Assembly (NCBI GenBank): GCA_964624555.1
Contig: CAZUXB010000004.1
Location: 1 to 64,000 of the forward strand
DNA: 64,000 nucleotides
Origin: SXRF01 sp964624555
GTDB taxonomy: Bacteria; Pseudomonadota; Alphaproteobacteria; Rickettsiales; SXRF01
Reading direction: 5' to 3'
Shown here: piece by piece, positions 51,798-60,969 of the stretch
Position numbering within the stretch: the first letter of the stretch is position 1
How the letters are laid out: each line of letters starts with the position of its first letter
Position numbers and translations under genes: made by a program
The notes under the pieces: generated by a model
The model's input: the letters and a program-made list of their open reading frames with translations, nothing else
What the model was told of the DNA's origin: nothing
Database searches by the model: none

Positions 51798-52331
51798 ATG
51801 ATTCTGTTATTGCAAGGTGACAAAAAACAGGTGGTCACCTTGCAAAATATTTTACAGGATATTTCATATTATAAAATATTGGAAACCCCGGTCGGAAAGT
51901 TGCAGATAATCGCTTCCGGCAATGGTTTGCGCTATGTTCTGTCCAAAAATCATTTTTATAAAAAAAGTGAAGGGCTGGTAGAAAAATCAGACCATCCGGT
52001 TTTGCTGAAAACGGAAAAACAGATATCAGAATATTTTGCCGGAAAGCGTAAGGAGTTTGATATCAAGCTCGATATGCGCGGTACCGTATTCCAGATAAAA
52101 GCCTGGCGCGAACTGCAAAAAATACCATATGGAAAAACTATTTCCTACGGTGAGCAGGCCGCACGTATCGGAGATGCTAAAAAAGCCCGGGCGGTTGGCG
52201 CAGCCAATGGGCGGAATCCATTACTTATTATTGTACCCTGCCACCGTGTCATAGGTTCATCCGGTGCCCTGACCGGTTTTGCCAGCGGACTTGACATGAA
52301 GCAAAAACTGCTTGAACTGGAAAAATCTTAA
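51798..52331 (+). CDS. ogt: Methylated-DNA-protein-cysteine methyltransferase
   Basis: 177 aa. It removes O6-alkyl groups from guanine onto its own Cys. The active-site IVPCHRVIGSSGALTGFASGL and the helix-turn-helix segment (IPYGKTISYGEQAARIG...ARAVGAANGRNPLL) are complete. The N-terminal 80 residues are the usual variable domain. ATG 51798 is near an AAGGATG site. Confidence 0.95.
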   Translation: MILLLQGDKKQVVTLQNILQDISYYKILETPVGKLQIIASGNGLRYVLSKNHFYKKSEGLVEKSDHPVLLKTEKQISEYFAGKRKEFDIKLDMRGTVFQIKAWRELQKIPYGKTISYGEQAARIGDAKKARAVGAANGRNPLLIIVPCHRVIGSSGALTGFASGLDMKQKLLELEKS

Positions 52332-52480
52332 AAAAGATTTAATTAATATGGTCGAATTGTCAATATTTAGTGGCTGAGCTTTTATTATATACAAAGCTTC
52401 AGCAATTGTGGCCTCATTATTAGTGAAAAATTATAGATTTTGTTATATATTACACTCATAAAATGATACTATGAGACCCT

Positions 52481-55453
52481 ATGACTCCTAAAGATAAAAA
52501 GATTATAAAAACACTGGTTATAGTGTTGTTTATGTGTGTGGGTGGTTTTGAAGGCCTGTTTTTTTATATAAATAGCCTTATCAAGCCGGAAAGCTACCAG
52601 CAGCAGATACTGGATGGTATAAAGAGCAACATCGGGCAGAATGTTTCTATTAAAGGCGGTATAAGGTTTGCGTTACTGCCTTATCCGAAATTAGTGGTTT
52701 CTGACCTTATTATCGGTAGTGATAGCTATGATGGCAAGCCTTCAACCATTCCGGTTGTCGATATCAAAAATTTAGAGATAAAAATATCCCCCGATACTTT
52801 GCTTTCAAAGGAAATAAGGCTATCGGGTATAGAGCTGGTGAACCCCACTTTATTGTTGCAACGTTCAAACGATAGTATCATCCATTGGGACTGGTTGAAT
52901 ACCAAGTTGCTTAAGCTGTTAAACAGCAAGAATGGAAGTTTATCATCGCTGCCGGTGGTTATTAAAGGTGGAAGTATAAATTATCAGGACGTCGTAAATA
53001 ATAAAAAATTGAATATCACCAATATAGATGCCCGCAGTGTTGTTGGTTCGGATATGGTGTTCGGCGGAAGTATGCAGAGTGAAGGCCATCAATTTGACTT
53101 CGTGCTGGATAATTCTACGTCTGATAATACTATTAAAGAATCTGAATTTCCGCTTAACCTTAAGCTAAGTGAAGGGCAGACTAATTTTCTAAAGGTGCAG
53201 AGCATTATTGAGCCATCAGGTGAATTTCCCAAGGTTTCCGGTAAGTTCAATATGGCAACCAATGATATCGAAGATTTCCTGAACCTGATTTCAAAAATAA
53301 ACAATAATAATGAAGCAGTTGCTAGTAAATACCCATTGCCTGTTAGCGTGAATGGGGATTGGGGTTTGGATGGTGACGTAATTAAAATGGAAAACCTGGA
53401 GGTAAAGGGAATGAACTCCAAGGGGGCGGGGAGTGCAACCTTGGGTTGGGACAAGTGGTACCCCACCATTACAATGGACCTTGGTTTTGAATATATCGAT
53501 TATTTGACCTGGAGAAGGTTGCTAGAGAAGAGAATCATTAACCGGGTACCCAAGAAACAGGACAATCTGGATGAAGAAGAAGCACCTAGCTATGATTTCC
53601 GTAAAGAAAACCCGCTACCAGAGAATATTGAGATTAAGTTAAATCTCAAAGCGCAACATGTGTTGTTAAATTCTGTGACCGCAAACGCTGTTACAGCGGC
53701 TTCGTCGGCAGTTGTTACATTAAGTAATACGGCCGGTCTTAACTCTGGCATGCTGGTTACAGGAAGTAATATTGCTGATGATACGCATATACTTAAAATA
53801 GATAGTGCTACTCAGGTGACTCTCGACAAACCAGCATCAGGCACGAACCCGGTTTTGATTTTTACTGCCGGGGAATTGAAAAATACCAGTTTGAATGCAG
53901 TTCTGGAGAACGGGGCATTTACCGTAAACCAGTGCAATATAGACCTGGCTGGCAAGGGAGTGCTTTCAATCTTTGGCGTCCTTTCACAGGGGGGAACTGG
54001 CGAATTACGCTTTGAAGGAAACGTGGAAGCACAAGGCAAGTCATTGCGTGATGCTGTTTCCATGTTCTATTCGGCAGCAAAAGATCTGCCACCTATCTCT
54101 ATGGGGGAATTTAATTTAAAAGCAAACATGTATGTTACCGCTGGCCAGATTCGCCTGTTTGAAACCAAGGGCGAAATAGGTGGGGTCAACCTTGATGGGA
54201 CGATTACAATATTTCCAGAAGCAGTTCTGCGTATTGACATGGCGATCAAGCTACAGAATGTAAACTTTGATTATGTTCGCGATACGTTACGTAAAAATAA
54301 GCTGGAAGCGAAAACGGTAGCAGATACCGAGTCTGCCTTAAGTTTTGACTGGTTGAAATTTCTTGGGATACGGATTGATGCCAAAGTAATTATCGATGGT
54401 TTTACATTCATGGAGAATAAAGGGGATAAGGCTTCATTCTCGCTTTATGCCTATCGTGGGGACTTCAGGTTATCAGATCTCCAGATGACCTATCCGGATC
54501 ATACCGATGAGTTTAATTGCAATTTGGATGTAAGGGGTAAGTTGCCTTTCATTAACCTGATGGCCAATACTGATAAACTTGATACCAGATATTTTGATAT
54601 CAGCCCGAAAGCGCAGGGAGATATCGCACCGCCGGATACGAGTAAGAAAGAACTGTTGCAGAAGGCCAATTTGGATGTAGCGGTTCCTTTGGAGTGGATG
54701 AATAGTTTTAATGGTATCTTCGATCTTACTATACGTAAACTTATCCATAAAAACCTGATAATTGATAAGATTAAGATGCAGTCAAAACTTGACAGCAAGA
54801 AGCTGGCTATACAGAAACTGGAATTCGTCTTTTCGCAGGCGCAAAGCCAGGTTGTTGGTACGCTCTATGGTGGTAAGGTGCCTGGTATAAATATCAGCTT
54901 TGTAATGGCTAATGCCGATATTTATGAGGTTGTTTTTCCTATGACCGGCCTTGACAATATATCCGGTTTTGCCAATTTAAGCGGTAATATATCAACCAGC
55001 GGCTGGAGCTTTCTTGAATGGCTACAACATTCCGATTCCAAGATACTGCTTACTGCGCGCGGGGTAAAAGTGAACGGAATTAATTTACCTGGAGTGACTA
55101 ATGTTATTGATGTTGCCCGTTCTTCCGCAGACGTATTTAATAACGTGAATAATATCCTGACAAAGGGCACAACTGAATTCTCGGTTGACGCGGCTTTTAA
55201 CGTTAAGGATGGGGAACTGCGCTCTCCCAATATGTCGGTACGGGCCGGGCTGGTCACCGGCTATGTTATTGGAGGGGTGAAGCTTGAGTCTATGGATGGG
55301 CAGTTTACCTCAACATTCCGCTTCCCAAATCTTTCATCCGAGAAAGTACCAACCTTGATGATCCTGCTTTCTGGTAACATGCACAAACCGGAAATTAAAG
55401 TTGATACCGCATCACTTGAGGATTTTGTTGCCAAGAGGAATGTTATAAAATAG
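52481..55453 (+). CDS. AsmA-family protein with foreign-looking insertion
   Basis: 990 aa. A single N-terminal membrane helix (about 10-30) is followed by the AsmA domain (NIGQNVSIKGGIRFALLPYPKLVVSD...), an inner-membrane-anchored periplasmic protein of the bridge-like lipid-transfer type. The C-terminal AsmA_2 part is present. Residues about 400-464 (VTLSNTAGLNSGMLVTGSNI and following) interrupt the expected sequence between HVLLNSV and ELKNTSLNAVLENG and resemble short beta-repeats of tail-fibre or adhesin proteins. The downstream EAL-like gene is 9 bp away and probably in the same operon. Confidence 0.9.
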   Translation: MTPKDKKIIKTLVIVLFMCVGGFEGLFFYINSLIKPESYQQQILDGIKSNIGQNVSIKGGIRFALLPYPKLVVSDLIIGSDSYDGKPSTIPVVDIKNLEIKISPDTLLSKEIRLSGIELVNPTLLLQRSNDSIIHWDWLNTKLLKLLNSKNGSLSSLPVVIKGGSINYQDVVNNKKLNITNIDARSVVGSDMVFGGSMQSEGHQFDFVLDNSTSDNTIKESEFPLNLKLSEGQTNFLKVQSIIEPSGEFPKVSGKFNMATNDIEDFLNLISKINNNNEAVASKYPLPVSVNGDWGLDGDVIKMENLEVKGMNSKGAGSATLGWDKWYPTITMDLGFEYIDYLTWRRLLEKRIINRVPKKQDNLDEEEAPSYDFRKENPLPENIEIKLNLKAQHVLLNSVTANAVTAASSAVVTLSNTAGLNSGMLVTGSNIADDTHILKIDSATQVTLDKPASGTNPVLIFTAGELKNTSLNAVLENGAFTVNQCNIDLAGKGVLSIFGVLSQGGTGELRFEGNVEAQGKSLRDAVSMFYSAAKDLPPISMGEFNLKANMYVTAGQIRLFETKGEIGGVNLDGTITIFPEAVLRIDMAIKLQNVNFDYVRDTLRKNKLEAKTVADTESALSFDWLKFLGIRIDAKVIIDGFTFMENKGDKASFSLYAYRGDFRLSDLQMTYPDHTDEFNCNLDVRGKLPFINLMANTDKLDTRYFDISPKAQGDIAPPDTSKKELLQKANLDVAVPLEWMNSFNGIFDLTIRKLIHKNLIIDKIKMQSKLDSKKLAIQKLEFVFSQAQSQVVGTLYGGKVPGINISFVMANADIYEVVFPMTGLDNISGFANLSGNISTSGWSFLEWLQHSDSKILLTARGVKVNGINLPGVTNVIDVARSSADVFNNVNNILTKGTTEFSVDAAFNVKDGELRSPNMSVRAGLVTGYVIGGVKLESMDGQFTSTFRFPNLSSEKVPTLMILLSGNMHKPEIKVDTASLEDFVAKRNVIK

Positions 55454-55462
55454 GTCTAGGCG

Positions 55463-56689
55463 ATGATTATTGTTCAGAAATCCTCAGAGATAAGGTTAAT
55501 GGAGTTATTAGGGGCTATCCGCGATCCGGCGGGATGGCAGGCTGTCCATTTCCATCTTGACGAATTGTTGGAGCAATATAAAAGCGAATACCAGATAAAA
55601 ATCGCCATAAATCTGATTCATGATCTGCTCAAAGGTTATGAGGGCGGTATATACCAGATGGCTGATGGCAGTATTATTGCCATTTGCAATGAAGTGGACA
55701 GGAATATTCTCAATAAGCTGATCTTCCAATTGCGTTATCTCTATATGGATGATCCGTTGAGCTATACAGAAGATGGCTCAGAAAATCCTTATTTCTGTAC
55801 AACCTATGACCTGCGTCTAAGGTGGCAGGATTTTATGGATATGTGCGGAAGCCGTATGGCCTTTCTGGTGCGTAAAAATTCCAATACTGAGCGCAGTGAG
55901 CGTGATACGCAACAGGTTGCGGACAATACGTTCAGCAAGGGCGGCTTTAATGTATCGCGCCTGGCTAATATAGAAAAAGATATTGAACGTGCCGATATCC
56001 AGAAAGTGTTGCGCCGCCAGCCGATATGCGTGGTATTGCCGGATATGAGCATGCGTAAGGTATTTGATGAAATGTATATCCATATTATACATTTGCGCCA
56101 GTTGTTGAAAATGGATGCCGATCTGTTAAGCAATCGTTGGTTGTTTAAATATTTTACCCAGATACTTGATGCGCGGATGTTAAAACTGATACGCCAGAAT
56201 TTAGCACGTTATGTTGAATCACCAGTCAGCCTTAACTTAAACGTGGAAACACTTGTATCAAGCCGTTTCACCGAGTTTGATGCGGCGATTAAGCCATCAG
56301 CCAAGGTTTCCATCGTAATTGAAATACCGGTTATTGACGTTTTTGCCGATATACATGCTTTCCATGTGGCGCGGCGTGATGCCCAGCGGTTAGGATACAG
56401 GATCTGCCTTGATGGGCTCAGTACCGAAAGCTTCCTGATGATTGGCCGGGAAAATCTTGGTGTCGATCTGGTAAAGATACAGTGGAACGCCGATATCGAG
56501 TCTGACCTTGAAACCAAAGCAAACAAGGAAATAATCAAAGCAATAAGCAGTTTTGGCAGTAACCGCGTCATCCTCTGCCGTTGCGATACCAAGGAAGCCG
56601 TGCAGTACGGTCAGGCACTCGGTATCTCGCTGTTCCAGGGCCGCTATATCGATAAAGTACTTTCGCCCGATGCGAAGATAGAGAATTAA
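55463..56689 (+). CDS. Degenerate EAL-domain protein, probably inactive
   Basis: 408 aa. Residues about 205-405 follow the EAL fold: VSLNLNVETL, then EIP at 287-289 where EAL is expected, CLDGLST in place of DDFGTG, VDLVKIQW, and the closing GISLFQGRYI. The missing acidic residues make c-di-GMP hydrolysis unlikely; a binding or scaffold role is possible. The N-terminal 190 residues are not recognised. It lies in an apparent operon with the AsmA gene. Confidence 0.82.
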   Translation: MIIVQKSSEIRLMELLGAIRDPAGWQAVHFHLDELLEQYKSEYQIKIAINLIHDLLKGYEGGIYQMADGSIIAICNEVDRNILNKLIFQLRYLYMDDPLSYTEDGSENPYFCTTYDLRLRWQDFMDMCGSRMAFLVRKNSNTERSERDTQQVADNTFSKGGFNVSRLANIEKDIERADIQKVLRRQPICVVLPDMSMRKVFDEMYIHIIHLRQLLKMDADLLSNRWLFKYFTQILDARMLKLIRQNLARYVESPVSLNLNVETLVSSRFTEFDAAIKPSAKVSIVIEIPVIDVFADIHAFHVARRDAQRLGYRICLDGLSTESFLMIGRENLGVDLVKIQWNADIESDLETKANKEIIKAISSFGSNRVILCRCDTKEAVQYGQALGISLFQGRYIDKVLSPDAKIEN

Positions 56690-56751
56690 ATTACAAAAAT
56701 CCTGTTGCTTAGTGTTATATAATACAACCAACTAAAATTCGTAAACCCGAT

Positions 56752-57585
56752 TTACCATAAGACAGCAAGCGTACAAATATTTGGTGTATCTGCAACTGTC
56801 GCAGATAAATTATAAGTGTTTGGTGAGGCGGCAATTGTGCATGATGCACTGTGACCATTCAAATAACCAGAGCCGTAATAGGGAGTGTTTGCCACAAGCA
56901 TGTTTCGAACTCTACCAGTATCTGGAATGCCATCGTCAATTTTACTATCAATAGCATATTCTTGGTTGGTAGTGGCGTTAATATAGAAAAGATTGGATAA
57001 AGACGTTTCGGTAAAAAGTCTTATTTGCGTATAGTCTTGGTTTTGAATAACTTGTAAATGAGGGTATCTACCAGAAAATTTAGATTTTGGTAGAAAAACA
57101 TCGTAGTCGTAAGATCCGGTAGGAAGGCCAGCAAAAAAGTAACTATTAGTACTGCTTTGGATAACTGTTCCAGTACCAGTGCCATACTGTCCCGTAATCA
57201 TTTTAGCTTCAGAAAGATGTTGCCAAAATGCCAAAATTTCTCCCTCATTGATTTCTCCACTACCATTTCCAAATCCATATTTTATATAATTTCCTACGCT
57301 TTCCAAAACAAGATATGCTTTCCCCGCATAAGTCCCAGTGAAGGTGAAAAAACCTAGTTGTGTGGTTTCAGTTGGCGGTATATCGCCCGGCATATAGCCA
57401 TATTTTACTTTAAAGGCGTTGGTTGCTGAGGTGATTTCTTCAAACTGCTTGATCTGGGAGCGTATCTCGGAGGTTCTTATAAGGTCTCTGCCCACCATTA
57501 TCCCACCAACCAGTAAGCCGATAATTACCACAACTGTACTTAATTCAACGAGCGTAAATCCATTTTTAAGGGGGGGTAGTATCAT
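56752..57585 (-). CDS. Prepilin-like protein
   Basis: 277 aa with an ordinary 9-residue leader, cleaved at G9-F10 in MILPPLKNGFTLVELSTVVVIIGLLVGG. The N-terminal helix and the following RDLIRTSEIRSQIKQFEEI are clearly paralogous to the prepilin at 29962-31008, as is FKVKYGYMPGDIP. The C-terminal domain has Cys residues near the end (SCTIAAS, NICTLAVLW). Both lack companion genes here. Confidence 0.88.
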   Translation of the reverse strand: MILPPLKNGFTLVELSTVVVIIGLLVGGIMVGRDLIRTSEIRSQIKQFEEITSATNAFKVKYGYMPGDIPPTETTQLGFFTFTGTYAGKAYLVLESVGNYIKYGFGNGSGEINEGEILAFWQHLSEAKMITGQYGTGTGTVIQSSTNSYFFAGLPTGSYDYDVFLPKSKFSGRYPHLQVIQNQDYTQIRLFTETSLSNLFYINATTNQEYAIDSKIDDGIPDTGRVRNMLVANTPYYGSGYLNGHSASCTIAASPNTYNLSATVADTPNICTLAVLW

Positions 57586-57621
57586 TGGTTGTACTTCTTC
57601 AGGTTTGCTATCTATTATTTA

Positions 57622-57650
57622 TTTATAACTGAAGTAAGGATGATTGGCAA
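57622..57650 (-). promoter_or_regulatory. Sigma-70-type promoter of the second prepilin gene
   Basis: On the minus strand: -35 TTGCCA, 17 bases, -10 TATAAA. Near-identical in sequence and spacing to the promoter of the first prepilin gene (31043-31071). Confidence 0.65.
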
Positions 57651-57918
57651 TGAAGAATTAAGATATGGTGTGGAATAGCGATAATATAAAATGAAATAAA
57701 TCAATTACTTACCGTATTATCATGAGTGAACGCAAAGGATATCATTGTAAAATTCTTCAACTGTGCCTTAGAGTGACATAAAGCTATTTACTTTGTATTT
57801 CCGCTCTGTTATAGCTTCCGCCATAAATCACGAATTCAGGCGATCGCCGACTATAGGCTTCATTTGGTAGATGTTTTTTGAAACATCCGGCAAATGAAGG
57901 GTTTCGCTCGTCCATTTT

Positions 57919-57984
57919 GTCATACCAGCGAAAGCTGGTATCTAGTGGAAAGTTCGCCTGGATGCCAGACTGCGCTGGTATGAC
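57919..57984. repeat. GTCATACCAGC...GCTGGTATGAC repeat before prs
   Basis: 66-bp palindromic element, same family as 48534-48599, ending 25 bp before the prs start. Confidence 0.85.
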
Positions 57985-58008
57985 AAGATAAAAATTGGGG
58001 AAGAAATT

Positions 58009-58944
58009 ATGAAATTGATCGCCTGCAACAGCAATATACCTCTCGCTCAGGGCGTGGCCGATTATCTTGGTATCAAACTGACCGATGCTAGCGTAAAACG
58101 TTTCGCCGATCAGGAGATATTTGTTGAGATTCAGGAGAACGTGCGCGGGGAAGACGTATTCATTATCCAGTCCACTTCCTTTCCGGCCAATGACAACCTT
58201 ATGGAACTATTGGTGTGCCTCGACGCGCTGAAGCGTGCATCGGCTCGCCGCGTGACTGCGGTGATACCGTATTTTGGTTATGCACGGCAGGACCGCAAGA
58301 TGGGCTCACGCACACCAATAACCGCGAAACTTGTTGCCAACGTTATTACCGCATCGGGTGCCAACCGTGTGCTCACTGTTGACCTCCATGCCGGGCAGAT
58401 ACAGGGCTTTTTCGATATACCGCTGGATCATTTATATGCTGCACCGGTTATCATCGCCGATATCAAAAAACATTATACCAAGCCGGAAAATATCATGATC
58501 GTATCGCCGGACGTGGGTGGTGTGGTGCGTGCGCGTACTATTGCCAACCGTATCGGCGCGGACCTCGCCATCGTTGATAAGCGCCGCGAAAAAGCCGGTC
58601 AGTCGGAAGTGATGAACATCATCGGTGATGTTTCCGGCCGCGATTGTATTTTGTTCGACGATATCGTGGATTCCGCCGGGACACTGTGCAATGCCGCCGC
58701 CGCGCTTAAGGAAGCCGGAGCGTTGTCAGTGGCCGCGTATGTGACGCATGGTGTGCTTTCCGGCAAAGCCATTGAACGCGTGGGAAATTCTGTGCTTACC
58801 TCGCTGGTGGTAACCGATACCATCATGACCACTGACGCAGTGAAAGCTGCAAAAAATATTCGAGTACTTTCGGTAGCCCCATTACTTGGAGAGGCCATTA
58901 AACGTATCAGCGAGGAAACCTCGGTTTCCAGCTTGTTTGATTAG
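58009..58944 (+). CDS. prs: Ribose-phosphate pyrophosphokinase
   Basis: 311 aa. It makes PRPP from ribose 5-phosphate and ATP. FADQEIFVEIQENVRGEDVF, TVDLHAGQIQGFFDIPLDH and the PRPP-binding DDIVDSAGTLCNAA are canonical. Full length. ATG follows GGGGAAGAAATT. Followed by rplY and pth, a frequent proteobacterial order. Confidence 0.98.
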   Translation: MKLIACNSNIPLAQGVADYLGIKLTDASVKRFADQEIFVEIQENVRGEDVFIIQSTSFPANDNLMELLVCLDALKRASARRVTAVIPYFGYARQDRKMGSRTPITAKLVANVITASGANRVLTVDLHAGQIQGFFDIPLDHLYAAPVIIADIKKHYTKPENIMIVSPDVGGVVRARTIANRIGADLAIVDKRREKAGQSEVMNIIGDVSGRDCILFDDIVDSAGTLCNAAAALKEAGALSVAAYVTHGVLSGKAIERVGNSVLTSLVVTDTIMTTDAVKAAKNIRVLSVAPLLGEAIKRISEETSVSSLFD

Positions 58945-58945
58945 T

Positions 58946-59041
58946 AATTCGAGGACTCGAGGATTAGAGGACTCGAGAACTGGAAAATATAATAATGAAA
59001 ACATATTGAGTGCTCGGGTTCTCTAATACTCTAGTCCTCGG
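58946..59041. repeat. GAGGACTCGAGG/CTCTAGTCCTCG hairpin before rplY
   Basis: The left arm (TCGAGGACTCGAGGATTAGA) and right arm (GGTTCTCTAATACTCTAGTC) pair imperfectly across an AT-rich loop. Same words as 29161-29222 and 59761-59825. Confidence 0.75.
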
Positions 59042-59058
59042 CAAAAAAGGAGAAGAAA

Positions 59059-59757
59059 ATGTCTAAGACCAACACAAAAACAATAGCTGTATTACCAGCA
59101 GCACTACGTGACCAAAGCGGTAAGGGTATTTCCCGCAGCCTGCGCCGCGAAGGAAAAATTCCCGGCGTTCTTTACAGCAAAGGCCAGGAAGCCACCCGCA
59201 TCAGCCTGCCGCTTAAAGAAGTGGCTATAGAATATTCCAAAGGCCGGTTCCGCAGCCGCCTGGTGGAACTGAAATTCGCCGACAAAGTTGTGCAGGCTCT
59301 GCCTAAAGACCTGCAGTTCAACCCGGTTACCGATGCTATCGAACATGTCGATTTTATCAAAGTTGAGGCCGGGACAACCTTGCGCGTACAGGTGCCGGTA
59401 AAAATACTAGGCCAGGAACGTGCAGTTGGTTTGAAACGTGGTGGCGTTCTCAACATAGTGCGTCACGAAATAGAATTTATTTGCGTGCCGGATGCTATCC
59501 CTACACATATTGAAGTTAATATTCAGGCTGTTGATATTGGCCACAGTGTGCATATCAATGATATTGAATTGCCAAAAGGTGTTATCCCGGCCATCAAACG
59601 TAATTTCACCATCGCAACCATCGCCGGACGCGGTAAAGCTGAAGAAGAAACCCCGGCAGCAGCGGCAGCAGCGGCTACTGCTACGGCAGCAGCCCCGGCA
59701 GCGGGAGCAGCGGCGGCTGGTGCGGCAGCGAAAAAAGAAGAACCTAAGAAGAAATAG
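59059..59757 (+). CDS. rplY: 50S ribosomal protein L25/Ctc family
   Basis: 232 aa, the long CTC form. It binds 5S rRNA. The N-terminal L25 domain has RSLRREGKIPGVLYSKG, then a beta-rich C-terminal TL5 domain (VPVKILGQERAVGLKRGGVL). The last 40 residues are an Ala-rich tail with a Lys end, common in alphaproteobacterial members. An AAAAGGAGAAG ribosome site precedes ATG. Confidence 0.96.
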   Translation: MSKTNTKTIAVLPAALRDQSGKGISRSLRREGKIPGVLYSKGQEATRISLPLKEVAIEYSKGRFRSRLVELKFADKVVQALPKDLQFNPVTDAIEHVDFIKVEAGTTLRVQVPVKILGQERAVGLKRGGVLNIVRHEIEFICVPDAIPTHIEVNIQAVDIGHSVHINDIELPKGVIPAIKRNFTIATIAGRGKAEEETPAAAAAAATATAAAPAAGAAAAGAAAKKEEPKKK

Positions 59758-59760
59758 GGC

Positions 59761-59825
59761 GAGTATTAGAGGACTCGAGGACCCGAGGAATCGAGTTCTC
59801 TAGTCCTCGAATTCTCGAATCCTCG
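59761..59825. repeat. GAGGACTCGAGG/CTAGTCCTCGAA hairpin between rplY and pth
   Basis: Arms AGAGGACTCGAGGACCCGAG and GAGTTCTCTAGTCCTCGAAT. It ends two bases before the pth start codon and so may cover its ribosome site when folded. Confidence 0.75.
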
Positions 59826-59827
59826 CT

Positions 59828-60397
59828 ATGCCACACCTCATCATCGGCCTTGGCAATCCCGGCACATCCTATGCCGGTAACCGCCATAATATAGGTTTCA
59901 TGATCGCTGACCGTATTGTTTCTGAATACGGCCTTCCTAAGCCTTCCCTGAAATTTGGCGGAGCGGTTGCTGAAGGTATGATTGGTGGTGAAAAAACATA
60001 TGTTTTCAAACCGCTCGGTTATATGAACATTTCTGGTAGTCCTGCCAGTGAGATTGCACGGTTTTATAAAATCCCGCTGAAAGATATTATCGTTATCCAT
60101 GATGACCTCGACCTGCCGCTGGGCAAACTCCGGGTAAAGCGTGGTGGTGGCAGCGGAGGGCATAATGGCCTGAAAAGCCTGGATTCGCATCTTGGCGTTG
60201 ATTATATGCGCGTGCGTATAGGCATTGGGCACCCCGGTGATAAAGACATGGTTGCCGAATACGTGCTTTCCGATTTCTGGAAAGAGGAGCAGCCAACCCT
60301 AAAAAGCATAATAGAAGAAACCGCCAAACATATAGATATACTGATAAAGAGTGATGAGGCCGGTTTTATGAACAAGGTGAGTCTGGCGCTGAGATAA
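59828..60397 (+). CDS. pth: Peptidyl-tRNA hydrolase
   Basis: 189 aa. Recycles peptidyl-tRNA. GLGNPGTSYAGNRHNIGF with the catalytic His, KPLGYMNISG, IIVIHDDLDLPLGKLRVKRGGGSGGHNGLKS and YMRVRIGIGHPG are all present. No good ribosome site is seen apart from the repeat directly upstream. Confidence 0.97.
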   Translation: MPHLIIGLGNPGTSYAGNRHNIGFMIADRIVSEYGLPKPSLKFGGAVAEGMIGGEKTYVFKPLGYMNISGSPASEIARFYKIPLKDIIVIHDDLDLPLGKLRVKRGGGSGGHNGLKSLDSHLGVDYMRVRIGIGHPGDKDMVAEYVLSDFWKEEQPTLKSIIEETAKHIDILIKSDEAGFMNKVSLALR

Positions 60398-60504
60398 TTT
60401 ATATAATACAACATATTAATTATTAGTCGTCATAAAAGTTTAACGTGAAATCAGAACCTATCCGGTATATACTGCAACCATATAATTAATTGATTTTGGT
60501 TAGC

Positions 60505-60900
60505 ATGAGCGACAGATTAAAAAAAATTGCCAAGGCTTCGGCCCTATTATTTACAATAGGCGTTGCACTTGCTGTGGCCGTTCCACTGGTAATGGGGGCT
60601 TTGGGTGCAACTGGTGCGGTTGCTAGCGTCAGTGGTTCTGCGGTTCTTAGCTCCGGTTTGTTTTTTGCCGGTTTCGGGGCATTAAACGAGGTTTTGAACC
60701 CAACCTTTGATAAAATGTTCGGGACAGAAGAAAATGAAGCCGGAAAGACGCAGGTAATTGTAATAGAAGCACCGGCAAAGCCGCATGCAGTTTACCATAG
60801 CCATGCCGTTGATACATCTGTCAGTGATGGGCAGACCAGTTTTTCCCAGAAAATAAAAAGCGAAAAATTGGCTCTGGCACAAAAACCACTTGATTTGTAA
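60505..60900 (+). CDS. Small membrane protein, hypothetical
   Basis: 131 aa from ATG 60505. Two hydrophobic segments (ALLFTIGVALAVAVPLVMGA and SAVLSSGLFFAGFGAL), then a polar His-containing tail. Not recognised. An alternative start 15 bases upstream adds nothing conserved. Flanked by pth and ychF on the same strand. Confidence 0.65.
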   Translation: MSDRLKKIAKASALLFTIGVALAVAVPLVMGALGATGAVASVSGSAVLSSGLFFAGFGALNEVLNPTFDKMFGTEENEAGKTQVIVIEAPAKPHAVYHSHAVDTSVSDGQTSFSQKIKSEKLALAQKPLDL

Positions 60901-60969
60901 TTGGTTATACCTGATTTATCCTTGTATTTATTCAAACAACTATAGTTCGTAATCAGGAGAAAAAATAAA

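Larger units (their letters stand above)
57586..58008. other. 423-bp intergenic with prepilin promoter, hairpin and repeat
   Basis: It holds the promoter of the prepilin gene (57622-57650), a long imperfect hairpin at 57858-57899 (CTTCATTTG-GTA-GATGTTT against AAACATC-CGG-CAAATGAAG), and a GTCATACCAGC repeat at 57919-57984. The hairpin lies on the way to prs and might be a terminator for nothing visible, or a leader structure. Confidence 0.55.

Noticed and set aside
19149..59825. CRISPR array among the repeats
   Set aside because: The repeats are single hairpins at separate gene junctions, without regular direct repeats and unique spacers, and no cas genes are present.
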